64,000 nt of DNA, taken from Ceratopteris richardii. Its lineage: Eukaryota > Streptophyta > Polypodiopsida > Polypodiales > Pteridaceae. Location of the stretch: NCBI GenBank assembly GCA_020310875.1, contig CM035416.1:1090556-1154555 (forward strand), given 5' to 3'. Below are positions 20,991 to 30,475 of the stretch, piece by piece (within the stretch, counting starts at the first letter, position 1; every line of letters starts with the position of its first letter). The notes below the pieces were generated by a model, which saw only the letters and a list, made by a program, of their open reading frames with translations, was not told the origin of the DNA and did not search any database. A program made the translations under genes and the position numbers.

Positions 20991-23900
20991 ATGAACCTTA
21001 GATCAGGCAGACACTTAGGCCGAGACAGACAAAGCCTCAGATCTTCTGAAGCTAGTGTCAATCACACTGCCAGGTCTTGGGCCCAGCAGTTGAGTGATTA
21101 CCCATACACTGCAAGATCAGAAACAAGTGATTCTGAGATGTCCTATCACATGGAGAGATCAGTAGGTAGTCCAGGGTTGGCTTACCTAGAGAAGCCAGAA
21201 GGACCTTATAAGACGCAATTGGAATATATCAGGACGAATCGTCTAGGTGCTCGCATCTACGAAGACGGACTGAGAAGATCGGTGGTCCAGATTAAGAACC
21301 CCGATCAAACCCATGGATTAGACCACCCGGTAGTCAAGTTTGAGAATGGAGCATACCTAGATAAAGAGGGGACTATATATGTAGTCACCACTCTTCCTGA
21401 TAGAACTGATGAGTTTGGAAATGTGATTGCGGAGACCGACATGGGTGACATAGAGCAAGGGAACTTAGAGAGAGAGCCAAGAACTCCCCGTGGTAAGTCT
21501 GTCTTGACCAGAATCATGACTCCTGAGTGGATTCCACAAGATAATAAAAGCATAGATCTGCTTTTAAATCGGGAAACCGATGAGGCTTTTTGGAGATATA
21601 GAACTTCTCAACCTCAGGAGGTGAATACCCTCACGATCTACGAGTTTAAAGACCCTGATAGTCCAGGCCAAGTAACCTACTTAGACACTGCATCAGAGAG
21701 AATCTTCGTGGTCACTGAGCAGGGCAGACATGCCTACACTTGGAAGGGTGAATTTGTTTTTCCCCAACCAAGGTCTAATGTGTCCTTTGGTCATCAAGGA
21801 GCTGGGACCTCCCAAGCTCATGGCGCTCAAAGAGATAGAGGTAGAGACAAACCTGAGGTGAGTTTTGTCAACTCCCTGGGAAGAGAAAGAACGGGAACAG
21901 AAAGGAATAGAGTAGAACCTGAGAGACATAGAACCCCATGGAATCACCGGGACATTGATGATTTTCCTTTGCCAAGGCCGAGAGAACACACTAGGACCCT
22001 ACGACCAACCCAACTTGTGAAGTCCATGAAGAATTATTTCGATGGTACGGGAGACCCTTATGACCATGTGGCAGAATTTCGACAAGTGTTGAAAGCTGAA
22101 CAAGTGGAGGACCTATTCACACAATATAATGCTTTCGGTCTGACCCTTAGGAACACTGCCCTTACGTGGTTCCAACCACTGAATGAGAGGCATTTCAGAA
22201 ACATAGACCAACTCTTGGAGGCATTTATTGTGGAGTTTTCTAAGAGTGGAATCAGGCATAACACCTCCTCACTAATTCATAGCTTCAAACAAACACCTCA
22301 AGAGACGGTCAGACTAGCTGGAAGAAGATTTAGACAGTACCTGGAGAGATGTCCTATGCCGGAGTTACCCACACCAGCCAAACAAGTGGCCTTGTTCCTA
22401 GACGGACTATTGAGCACTAAGCTCAGGTCATATGTGTACCTGAAGGACCCTAGAACGATAGAGGAGTGCGTGCGCATGTGCATAGACATTGAGGACAATC
22501 TAGGTGAGGAGTTAGAACTATCAAAAATCTATAAGGATTTTGACAGCTCTAGTAAACAGACATCTGGTCAATCCACATCCATCGAGGAACTTGCAGAGAA
22601 GGTAGCCCAAAGACTAGGTGTCTCTAGCAAGCAAATTCCAAGATTTGCCCCAGTTAAGCGGTGTTACAATTGTGGCGGTGAACATATGGCAAGTGTATGC
22701 CCCATTATGGCCCAACCTCAGGTGAATCCTAGTAGCCAGTACTGCACCATAGAGCTCAGGTACACCAATCACACGGCACAAGACTGCCCATATAACAACC
22801 AAACTGTTAGGCAAAATTATCCTCAGCCATATCCACAACATGGTAGGTACCAGAATCAGTACCCATCACCACAATACAACAGACCACAACAAACTTATCA
22901 GCCACCTTATCAAGGGCAGCAGAGACCTCAACCAGTCCTAGTGCAGCAACCCCCTGCTCCAACCAATGTGATCCCAGTGAAATATGCATCTACTGAAGAA
23001 AATTCGAATAGAGCCATAGTTCCAGTCACCCCATTGATATCAGACAGTGATCCAAGTGACCATAGTTTTGACTCCACACATATTGATAGCCCACAGGCTT
23101 ACTACATGCAGTCACCCGAGCATAACGAGTCATACTACTATGAGGACCCAAGTGAAAATAGTGGGGAACCGGAGTATTCTAATGTCATGTACACAAACCC
23201 CAACTCTAGACCTCAACCTAGGCAGGTACGACCTCCATTTCCTAGAGGACCATGCTTCAGATGTCAGGGAGATCACCTTATACGTGATTGTCCACTGCCT
23301 GCCCCTACACAGCCTCAACCAATAACCATTCAGGGCTTCTGTCAAGACTGCGGGAAAGAACATCTCCTACGAGATTGCCCAAAGAACCCTAATAACATGC
23401 CTAAAATCACTCCTATCAATGTTGTTGGGTTAGTTGTAGACTCCACAGGGAGTGTGACTTCCACTGCACCTGTGCAGGTGATCACAAGAGCCCAGACACT
23501 TCAACGACACCAAGATGTTGTTCAGGAAAAGAGCCCCGAGGTGAGTGCAACAGAGAGCATACCCAAAAAGAGGACTAGCGCCTGGAAGGATAGTCGTGAA
23601 AGAATGAAGAGACACTGGGCAAAAAAGATAAATGAACTTGAAGAAAGCGTGAGGGAAACCAAGGCAAAAATCACAGAAATCACAGCTCAACCGCACTCCC
23701 ACACACTTCCACCACTACCATCCCCATCACCCTCCATTTCTCCACCCTCTAACACACCCCTCGTAACCCACCCACCACCCCGAGTAGGATCAGTATTAGC
23801 TGACCCCACTCCTGAAGGCTTGGACATGATGTTTAAAGCCTACCAGGCTCGACTTCAAGAAGGGCCAACAGCTGTAAACCTAGACAAGAGTTACCCTAGA

Positions 23901-26900
23901 GCCGACTTAGAGATTGAACGGATGAAGATGTGCATGAAACTGGTAGAACAAGCTCAAGCTATACTTGAGACTAGCCAAAAGTTCAATCAGACGAACTCCG
24001 TCAAGCCGGATTTGCATTTCCAAGGCTTACTAGAAAGATTAGAGCAGTTGGTAAACAAATCACAAGTTTCTTTACCTCCTCAGGCTCAACCAGTTATTGA
24101 AAGAGGAAGCTCACCACACATGGTAGCTTATGTTCCTAATTCTACGGATGCTGGAATACCTCCTTCAATACAACAGTACTCTCCAGAGTTCTTGCGGGAA
24201 ATACAAGAAGAGAAATGGGCCAAAGAGAAGGGTGATTCCCCTCCCATTCCGGAGATTGATGATCTTCGTGATCAATTTCCCCAAGACATTCCCTCTATCT
24301 ATGGGGATCAAGCAGAGCAACAAGAGGATGAGAGATTAGATTTTGAATCTAACTCTTTACAAGAGTTGCCTCATTTCACAGGCCCATGGGAATCTGAATC
24401 TCTCCAGATCAGAGCTCCCACGATATTGGTAAGAAATGAAGACTCAGTGATTCCCAGGAACACTGATGTTGTGAAGAACACTAAGGTTCAATGTCACCTC
24501 ACTGTAGAGGAACTCCTCAAGGCAAGACCGGAGCTCTGGAATCATGTGAAGGATCAGGTCCCAGAACTTGATTCCAATGCACCAAAATTAAGCGCTAAAC
24601 AAAAGGTACCTGAGGTACCTCTCGACAAGATAGGAGACATGAGTGAAGGTGAAGAAGGTAACACTTATCTTCCGATCACCTATCAAGGTTACACAACCAA
24701 AGCAATTGTGGATTCGGGTGCGGGTGTTGCTATTGCGACTACCTCCCTGTGGAAGCGATGGGGCAAACCCACCTTAAGACCAACGAGAATGAAACTTCAA
24801 ATGGCAGATGGTCATTTTGAAAGACCTCTCGGATTGCTTGAAGGGATAACTCTAACCACTTGTGGTGTAGAGTTTGAACATACGTTTGCCATATGTGACT
24901 TTGAGAAGAATAATGTTTACGAGATGATCCTAGGAAGACCCTTCCTACGACAATTACAAATAGTACAAGATTGGGGAACCAACTCCTTGTACTTACAGCA
25001 CTTAGGGGTCACCACCAAGGTCAATCTGAAGGATCACACCTTCAGAGATGTACCACCCCTACAGTGGAATCCTATCCACAAAGCGAAAGAAGACTCTATC
25101 TCCGTGCATTCTGGAAGTTCACCTGAACCATCCTGGTTGCATGAAGATACTCACTTGTGGATGTGCAAGGTCGCGGAGGAAGAGGAAAAGCGCCGAAAAG
25201 CGAGAGAAGAAGGAGCTCCCCCAGGAGATAGACCAATAAAAGACCCAGCCTATACTCCGATGATATTTCCTGATGAGGAATTTGAACCTCATGGTTGGGC
25301 AGAAATCTTAGCTACCATGGACATTGCAGTCAATGAGGAACAATGGACACCCCATTGCGATGAGGAGGGTTATGATATTTCAGTGTTCATGTGTCAGCCC
25401 TTGTTGGAAGAGTGTGATCCTAGTGAGTTCATAGGAGAAGAAGAGAATGACGATGATCTAGAATCCATTGTGATGGATACATACTTTGACTCAGAGGAAC
25501 ATTACTTAGAAGACCTAGGGGTGTTAACCCAAAAGGAAGAAGAACCCCTTGCGAGTATTAAAACGATAAGTGCAAAGAAAGGAAGTGAAGGAGGTCAAAA
25601 GAAAAAGAAAAGGAAAGTAGTGAGACAAGAAGAGGAAGAATCATTGTTTCAAGTACCAGAAAATTTCAAGAAATATGAAGTGGAAGACCGAAAAATTTTG
25701 GTACGAATGCCTAAGAGAGAGGCCATGATAGGAGAAGCATATGACAATAAAGAGAAGACTAAAAAAATTGTAGTGACCATTGAAGGGAACGAAGAGCGAT
25801 GTACGTACATAGGAGACGACCTAAGTGCAGATGAAGAAGTAGAGCTTGTAGCTCTATTAAGGGAATATAGGGATGTGTTTGCATGGCATTATAGAGACTT
25901 GAAAGGAGTAGATCCAGAGATTTGCTCTCACACGATTCCGATGACTGCTGATGCTAAGCCCACCAAACAAAAACCCTACACATATAATGACAACTATGCG
26001 GCCAAAATAAAAGAGGAAATTGATAGGCTGATTGAAGCCGGATTCATCTATGAGATTGAGCACACTGAATGGGTGTCCCCTATTGTAGTGGTGCCCAAGA
26101 AGAATGGGAAATTGCGAGTGTGCATTAACCTTAAAAAAGTTAATGCCGCTACGATTAGAGATAGTTATCCACTTCCCATCACCGAACATCTTTTGGAGCG
26201 TGTTGCAGGCAAGGAAGTTTACAGCTTCCTTGATGGATTTTCAGGTTACAACCAAGTAGCCATTGCCCCCGAAGATCAACACAAAACGGCCTTTGCCACA
26301 GAATGGGGAATCTTTGCATTCCGTGTGATGCCATTTGGGCTCACCAATGCACCTGCAACATTCCAAAGACTCATGTGTCATGTCTTCAAAGAGTTCTTGC
26401 GGAAGAGCTTAGAAGTATATGTGGATGATTTGTGCGCTCATTCCCAAGAGAGAAGTTACCACATCCCTGAACTCAGGCAAATCTTCAACAAGTGTAGAGA
26501 TTATCGAGTGTGTCTGAATCCAGAAAAGTGTGTGTTTATGGTACGCCAAGGTAAGATCTTAGGTCACATTGTTTCGAAGAATGGAATATCAACAGACGAA
26601 GACAAGGTAAGAGCAATAGCAGAGTTGGCCAGACCAAGAAATGTGAAAGAGGTACAAGCCTTTATGGGCCATTGTGGATATTACCGTAGATTTATCCACA
26701 TGTATGCCATCATAGCTAAACCTCTTTATGGGCTGTTGACGAATTTTGAATGGAACGAGGAATGCGAGACTTCCTTCAATGAGCTGAAGAGACGTTTGTG
26801 CACAGCACCAATATTGACTACTCCGGATTGGAGCAAACCCTTTCATGTCCATGTAGATGCCTCCAATCATGCAATAGGGTGTGTGCTAGCACAACCCACA

Positions 26901-29900
26901 GGTGAAGGAAATCTAGATTTGCCGATAGCATATGCTAGTAGGCAATTAAATGCAGCGGAACGAAATTACACCACAACGGAAAGAGAAGGCTTGGGCATGA
27001 TATATGGTGTGAAGAAGTTTAGACACTATCTATTGGCCAATAAGTTCAAGTTTTTCACTGATCATCAAGCGCTACTATATTTGGTCAATAAACCTTGCAA
27101 TACAGGTCGCTTAGTAAGATGGTTTCTCTTACTAATGGAATACGACTTTGAAGTTGTTGTCAGGAAAGGTAGAACCCATCTTAGGGCAGACCATCTTTCT
27201 CGCATCACTTCAGGAGAGCCACCGCAAGGAGTGTCTGACGAATTGCCCGATGCTTATCTGTTCAATTTAGAAGTTGTTCCTAAATGGGCAAACAAGCTGG
27301 TACCAATCCTAACCTTCGGGCCTGCAAATAAGAATGTGAAAACCAGCAGAGAGGAAGTTGTAAAATCATTAAAGTATCAAATCTTGGCTGGAAGTATGTA
27401 CAAGCAAGATACAGAAGGAGTGTTAGCTTGTTGTGTCGAGGAGGATGAACATGCTAGTTGGCTGCAACAAGCCCATGAAGGACTGCTAGGGAATCACTAC
27501 TCTAAACAGCGAACATTGCAGAATCTAAAGCGCTTAGGAGTGTATTGGCCGAGCATGGACAAAGAAATACAAGAGTGGATCCACAATTGTCCAGTATGCC
27601 AGAAGAGACCCCCAGTGGAGCATGCCACTCTTTATCACGTGTCATCAATCCCCGATTGGAGTGCTCCATTGGTCGAGTTCATGAGATCGGGAACATTACC
27701 CAATCAGGCTAGTCTTGCAAGAAAACGGAGCATGGAGCAAGAGGCTCAAGACTATGCCTTAGTAGGGGATAACCTATATAGAAGAGGCAAGGATGGTTAC
27801 CTAAGACTGTGCGTGCATGAATCAGACTACCTGAAAGTCTTAGAAACGGCACACAGCGGTGTTGCAGGTGGACACTTTGGGCCTGACAGAGTAATTAAGA
27901 CCATTCTATTCTCAGGACTGTGGTGGCCCACTCTTCATATGGATGCACATACTTATGTGAAGAGTTGCGACACATGCCAACGTGCCCAATATCCGACAAG
28001 AAAAGATGAAATGCCCTTGAGGCCAATGATGGGAGGACGTGCATTTTCAAAGTGGGGTATAGACTTTGTAGGTCCCATCAACCCCCCAGCTAGGAACTCC
28101 CATGCAGAATACATTATTGTAGCCACTGATTACCTTACAAAGTGGGTGGAAGTAAAAGCCACGACAAAGAATGATGCTCAAACGACGGCTAAGTTCTTAT
28201 TCGAAAATATATTCACTAGATATGGGTTACCCATAGAGTTGGTTAGTGATAGAGGTACGCACTTCTTGAATGAGGTCATTGAAAATCTTCTTCAAGAATT
28301 CATGGTGGTACATAAAAAGTCTGCACCCTATCACCCACAAGCTAACGGACAAGCCGAGAGCACGAATAAGATCCTGTGTAACGTATTGACGAAACTGGTC
28401 AATAATAAACGCTCTGATTGGGACAAACAACTTCACCATGCTGTTTGGGCATACCGAGTTGCCTACAAAACGGTACTCAATGCCACCCCATTTCAGATGG
28501 TCTTCGGACAGAATGCAGTATTACCACTAGATTTCCTAATCCCAGCGTTAAGAGTAGCACAAGAGCATGAGTGGAATGGACATGAGTTGTCCTCTAGGAT
28601 CTTGGATCTAGAGCGTTTAGGTGAAACAAGGCTACGAGCAGCAGCAGGTATCTACGCTGCAAAGAAACGGCAAAAGGCATACTTTGATGCCCATGTGAAG
28701 GATAAGGGCTTGAGAGCAGGAGATCTAGTGTTAGTCTACACATTGAAACAACACGCAAGGAAGCTAGAAAAGAGAGGCTACGGACCTATGATCATTAATA
28801 GGATCTCCACGAGTGGAGCTGTACAACTAGCCACTTTGGAGGGGGACGTCCTCCCAAACTATATTAGCGGGTGCAGAGTCAAGCTGTATCAAGAACCCCT
28901 CACGGAGGAGATGCTAAGCCGACTCAATACTGCTAAACAACGTAAAGAGGAGGAGAAACGAATTCGAGAAGAAGCACAGGCAGAGGCCTTAGAGCGTATC
29001 CGACGAATGAAGCTGAGGAGACAAGGAAGGGACCAGACTATGACGGACACTCAAGAGTCTCCAGGCTATCACATGGCCATGTGTGAGGCTTCAGGTGAAC
29101 GTATCCATAAGATAGTGGACCGACGACCTTTTGTGACCCTAGAAATAGGACAAAGAGACAGCACAACAAGTGTGAGGGCTTTAATTGATTCAGGAGCAGC
29201 CACAAGTGCAGTTCGGCTTTCTTATTGCCAGCAGCTGCAATTGGAGGTAAAACCCATAGAAGCCTATCTGATAGGATTAGGAGGTGTTGAAACCCCCTGC
29301 ATGGGAGAGGTGGATCTTCCCCTCTACATACAAGAGGTCCTCATGCCAGTAAAAGTGCTAGTGTGTGAAGACGAGGATCTGACCGAACCGCTTATCTTGG
29401 GCCAAGACTGGATCTATGATCACGCAGTCAACCTGAACCTAAGAAGTGGACTTCTTCAGGCTTGGGTAGGCCAAGGTCGTCTCACGATTGAATTAGAACA
29501 TCAAGCACTCAAACCAATAGAACAGGCACCAACTCCTGGTCCCTCCAGGAATCCACACGGAGATAACCACGTTGTGCTTGTCCAAACTTCTATAGTGCAG
29601 AGGAATGTCAATCTTACTGAAGGTTCAGGAGCCAAGAAGGAGTTCCTAATTGATCCAAAGAAGATTCTAAACGAACGGACCGAACATCACTCTATACGAA
29701 GGAGACCGCTGATCAAGAGGAAGGAGCGCCAACCCGCGCAACATGGAGCATCTCGTGGCGTGAAGCAGATCTGGATACGCAAGGATGGGAGACCCACAGC
29801 TCCAATAGCAGATTCTCAAGGAGACAAGAAACGAGCCTCACAATCAAGGAACAAAGCTAAGAAGCCCCCTAGGATAACCCCTAGGCACACCATCTCTATT

Positions 29901-30245
29901 TGGGTTCCTAAGCGATCAATGAAGGCCATCCCTAATGCTAGACAGATATGGGTGCCCAAGGCTAGCTTACAAGCCCAAATTACTTCACCTACAGGCACTA
30001 GGATGAAGCAGCTCTCACAAGCACTCTTGGCCAACAACTCAGGAAGTGACAAGATACCTACACCTCTCACTGTCCACACTCCCATCAACCCCAGGAATGT
30101 CTGGAAATGGGTACCCACAAGGTCCCAAACACATCACACACTCAGACCAAAATCTTCACCTGTCCTTAGCTCTAAGAGCTACGACTCCTGTATCAAAGTG
30201 TGGAGAATTAAACTGTGTACTAAACCCCCTGACCTTATTCTGTAA
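20991..30245 (+). CDS. gag-pol: E3 Gag-Pol polyprotein with two protease-like and two HHCC domains (3084 aa)
   Basis: One uninterrupted frame encodes the structural and enzymatic proteins of the element. Visible parts, by residue: NLRSGRHLG start shared by all copies; capsid-like domain about 332-509; zinc knuckles at 558, 755 and 784 (all CX2CX3HX4C); retropepsin with DSGAG at 1241 and ILGRPFL near 1315; RT with FLDG aspartate 1748 and YVDD 1812-1813; RNase H with D1956 and D2024; HHCC-1 (H2162, H2169, C2200, C2203); HHCC-2 (H2288, H2295, C2326, C2329); integrase core D2358, D2420, E2456 (DD35E); GPY/F-like region near 2595; second retropepsin-like domain with DSGAA at 2733 and ILGQDW near 2802; tail with IWVPK-type motifs at about 2927, 2970, 2986 and 3037. 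At about 3,000 residues it is roughly twice the usual Ty3/gypsy length, mainly because Gag before the protease exceeds 1,200 residues. No chromodomain is apparent. Confidence 0.95.
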   Translation: MNLRSGRHLGRDRQSLRSSEASVNHTARSWAQQLSDYPYTARSETSDSEMSYHMERSVGSPGLAYLEKPEGPYKTQLEYIRTNRLGARIYEDGLRRSVVQIKNPDQTHGLDHPVVKFENGAYLDKEGTIYVVTTLPDRTDEFGNVIAETDMGDIEQGNLEREPRTPRGKSVLTRIMTPEWIPQDNKSIDLLLNRETDEAFWRYRTSQPQEVNTLTIYEFKDPDSPGQVTYLDTASERIFVVTEQGRHAYTWKGEFVFPQPRSNVSFGHQGAGTSQAHGAQRDRGRDKPEVSFVNSLGRERTGTERNRVEPERHRTPWNHRDIDDFPLPRPREHTRTLRPTQLVKSMKNYFDGTGDPYDHVAEFRQVLKAEQVEDLFTQYNAFGLTLRNTALTWFQPLNERHFRNIDQLLEAFIVEFSKSGIRHNTSSLIHSFKQTPQETVRLAGRRFRQYLERCPMPELPTPAKQVALFLDGLLSTKLRSYVYLKDPRTIEECVRMCIDIEDNLGEELELSKIYKDFDSSSKQTSGQSTSIEELAEKVAQRLGVSSKQIPRFAPVKRCYNCGGEHMASVCPIMAQPQVNPSSQYCTIELRYTNHTAQDCPYNNQTVRQNYPQPYPQHGRYQNQYPSPQYNRPQQTYQPPYQGQQRPQPVLVQQPPAPTNVIPVKYASTEENSNRAIVPVTPLISDSDPSDHSFDSTHIDSPQAYYMQSPEHNESYYYEDPSENSGEPEYSNVMYTNPNSRPQPRQVRPPFPRGPCFRCQGDHLIRDCPLPAPTQPQPITIQGFCQDCGKEHLLRDCPKNPNNMPKITPINVVGLVVDSTGSVTSTAPVQVITRAQTLQRHQDVVQEKSPEVSATESIPKKRTSAWKDSRERMKRHWAKKINELEESVRETKAKITEITAQPHSHTLPPLPSPSPSISPPSNTPLVTHPPPRVGSVLADPTPEGLDMMFKAYQARLQEGPTAVNLDKSYPRADLEIERMKMCMKLVEQAQAILETSQKFNQTNSVKPDLHFQGLLERLEQLVNKSQVSLPPQAQPVIERGSSPHMVAYVPNSTDAGIPPSIQQYSPEFLREIQEEKWAKEKGDSPPIPEIDDLRDQFPQDIPSIYGDQAEQQEDERLDFESNSLQELPHFTGPWESESLQIRAPTILVRNEDSVIPRNTDVVKNTKVQCHLTVEELLKARPELWNHVKDQVPELDSNAPKLSAKQKVPEVPLDKIGDMSEGEEGNTYLPITYQGYTTKAIVDSGAGVAIATTSLWKRWGKPTLRPTRMKLQMADGHFERPLGLLEGITLTTCGVEFEHTFAICDFEKNNVYEMILGRPFLRQLQIVQDWGTNSLYLQHLGVTTKVNLKDHTFRDVPPLQWNPIHKAKEDSISVHSGSSPEPSWLHEDTHLWMCKVAEEEEKRRKAREEGAPPGDRPIKDPAYTPMIFPDEEFEPHGWAEILATMDIAVNEEQWTPHCDEEGYDISVFMCQPLLEECDPSEFIGEEENDDDLESIVMDTYFDSEEHYLEDLGVLTQKEEEPLASIKTISAKKGSEGGQKKKKRKVVRQEEEESLFQVPENFKKYEVEDRKILVRMPKREAMIGEAYDNKEKTKKIVVTIEGNEERCTYIGDDLSADEEVELVALLREYRDVFAWHYRDLKGVDPEICSHTIPMTADAKPTKQKPYTYNDNYAAKIKEEIDRLIEAGFIYEIEHTEWVSPIVVVPKKNGKLRVCINLKKVNAATIRDSYPLPITEHLLERVAGKEVYSFLDGFSGYNQVAIAPEDQHKTAFATEWGIFAFRVMPFGLTNAPATFQRLMCHVFKEFLRKSLEVYVDDLCAHSQERSYHIPELRQIFNKCRDYRVCLNPEKCVFMVRQGKILGHIVSKNGISTDEDKVRAIAELARPRNVKEVQAFMGHCGYYRRFIHMYAIIAKPLYGLLTNFEWNEECETSFNELKRRLCTAPILTTPDWSKPFHVHVDASNHAIGCVLAQPTGEGNLDLPIAYASRQLNAAERNYTTTEREGLGMIYGVKKFRHYLLANKFKFFTDHQALLYLVNKPCNTGRLVRWFLLLMEYDFEVVVRKGRTHLRADHLSRITSGEPPQGVSDELPDAYLFNLEVVPKWANKLVPILTFGPANKNVKTSREEVVKSLKYQILAGSMYKQDTEGVLACCVEEDEHASWLQQAHEGLLGNHYSKQRTLQNLKRLGVYWPSMDKEIQEWIHNCPVCQKRPPVEHATLYHVSSIPDWSAPLVEFMRSGTLPNQASLARKRSMEQEAQDYALVGDNLYRRGKDGYLRLCVHESDYLKVLETAHSGVAGGHFGPDRVIKTILFSGLWWPTLHMDAHTYVKSCDTCQRAQYPTRKDEMPLRPMMGGRAFSKWGIDFVGPINPPARNSHAEYIIVATDYLTKWVEVKATTKNDAQTTAKFLFENIFTRYGLPIELVSDRGTHFLNEVIENLLQEFMVVHKKSAPYHPQANGQAESTNKILCNVLTKLVNNKRSDWDKQLHHAVWAYRVAYKTVLNATPFQMVFGQNAVLPLDFLIPALRVAQEHEWNGHELSSRILDLERLGETRLRAAAGIYAAKKRQKAYFDAHVKDKGLRAGDLVLVYTLKQHARKLEKRGYGPMIINRISTSGAVQLATLEGDVLPNYISGCRVKLYQEPLTEEMLSRLNTAKQRKEEEKRIREEAQAEALERIRRMKLRRQGRDQTMTDTQESPGYHMAMCEASGERIHKIVDRRPFVTLEIGQRDSTTSVRALIDSGAATSAVRLSYCQQLQLEVKPIEAYLIGLGGVETPCMGEVDLPLYIQEVLMPVKVLVCEDEDLTEPLILGQDWIYDHAVNLNLRSGLLQAWVGQGRLTIELEHQALKPIEQAPTPGPSRNPHGDNHVVLVQTSIVQRNVNLTEGSGAKKEFLIDPKKILNERTEHHSIRRRPLIKRKERQPAQHGASRGVKQIWIRKDGRPTAPIADSQGDKKRASQSRNKAKKPPRITPRHTISIWVPKRSMKAIPNARQIWVPKASLQAQITSPTGTRMKQLSQALLANNSGSDKIPTPLTVHTPINPRNVWKWVPTRSQTHHTLRPKSSPVLSSKSYDSCIKVWRIKLCTKPPDLIL
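24650..24990 (+). other. E3 first retropepsin domain (PR1)
   Basis: Residues about 1222-1333 of the polyprotein. IVDSGAGVAIAT is the catalytic aspartate loop and MILGRPFL the second hydrophobic-glycine block. Its position between zinc knuckles and RT is the standard one, so this is the likely maturation protease. Confidence 0.88.
27474..27980 (+). other. E3 tandem HHCC zinc-binding domains
   Basis: Two copies of the integrase N-terminal motif follow RNase H: H2162-X6-H2169-X30-C2200-X2-C2203 and H2288-X6-H2295-X30-C2326-X2-C2329. The spacing is identical, and the segments also share the pattern (G)xxWPxxxxD between the His and Cys pairs (VYWPSMDKE and LWWPTLHMD). Only one such domain is normal. 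The same doubling is present in E1, E2 and E4. Confidence 0.9.
29130..29430 (+). other. E3 second retropepsin-like domain (PR2) after integrase
   Basis: Residues about 2714-2813. VRALIDSGAATSAV carries the D-S-G triad, IGLGGVETPCMG could be the flap, and LILGQDWIYD is the hydrophobic-glycine block. The domain is separate from PR1 (1,490 residues downstream) and its best likeness is to the DTG/DSG proteins with ILGxDW, such as Ty3-type proteases. Whether it cleaves anything is unknown. Confidence 0.85.
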
Positions 30246-30475
30246 ATCTGTCCACACTAACACAGAAGCATTTCGAGCCCATTGCATAACCAAAGTATGC
30301 ATCTAGGATGACACTGACCTTTAATCACCACTCACACATATCATAAACACCTCACCACTAACCACTGACCTCCGGGATTGTCATGTTAGTATTGTGAAGG
30401 GAACACCATTACATCTTGTTTCCTATGCAACACTAATGTGCCTTTCGTCTTCCAGCAGATAAGCGACCTACTCTC
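30246..30475 (+). promoter_or_regulatory. E3 gap between pol and post-pol frames, with acceptor-like site
   Basis: About 230 non-coding bp. Near its end, CTAAT and a pyrimidine-rich run lead to CTTCCAG at 30455 (or CAG at 30458), about 20 nt before the ATG at 30476. That is a good plant 3' splice-site candidate. E4 has an independent-looking equivalent (TTCTATATTCTCACAG) about 20 nt before its matching ATG. Confidence 0.5.

Noticed and set aside
26860-27470. Second RNase H as in Tat/Ogre elements
   Set aside because: The stretch between RNase H and the integrase core is filled by the additional HHCC domain and linker; no second RNase H catalytic set is seen.
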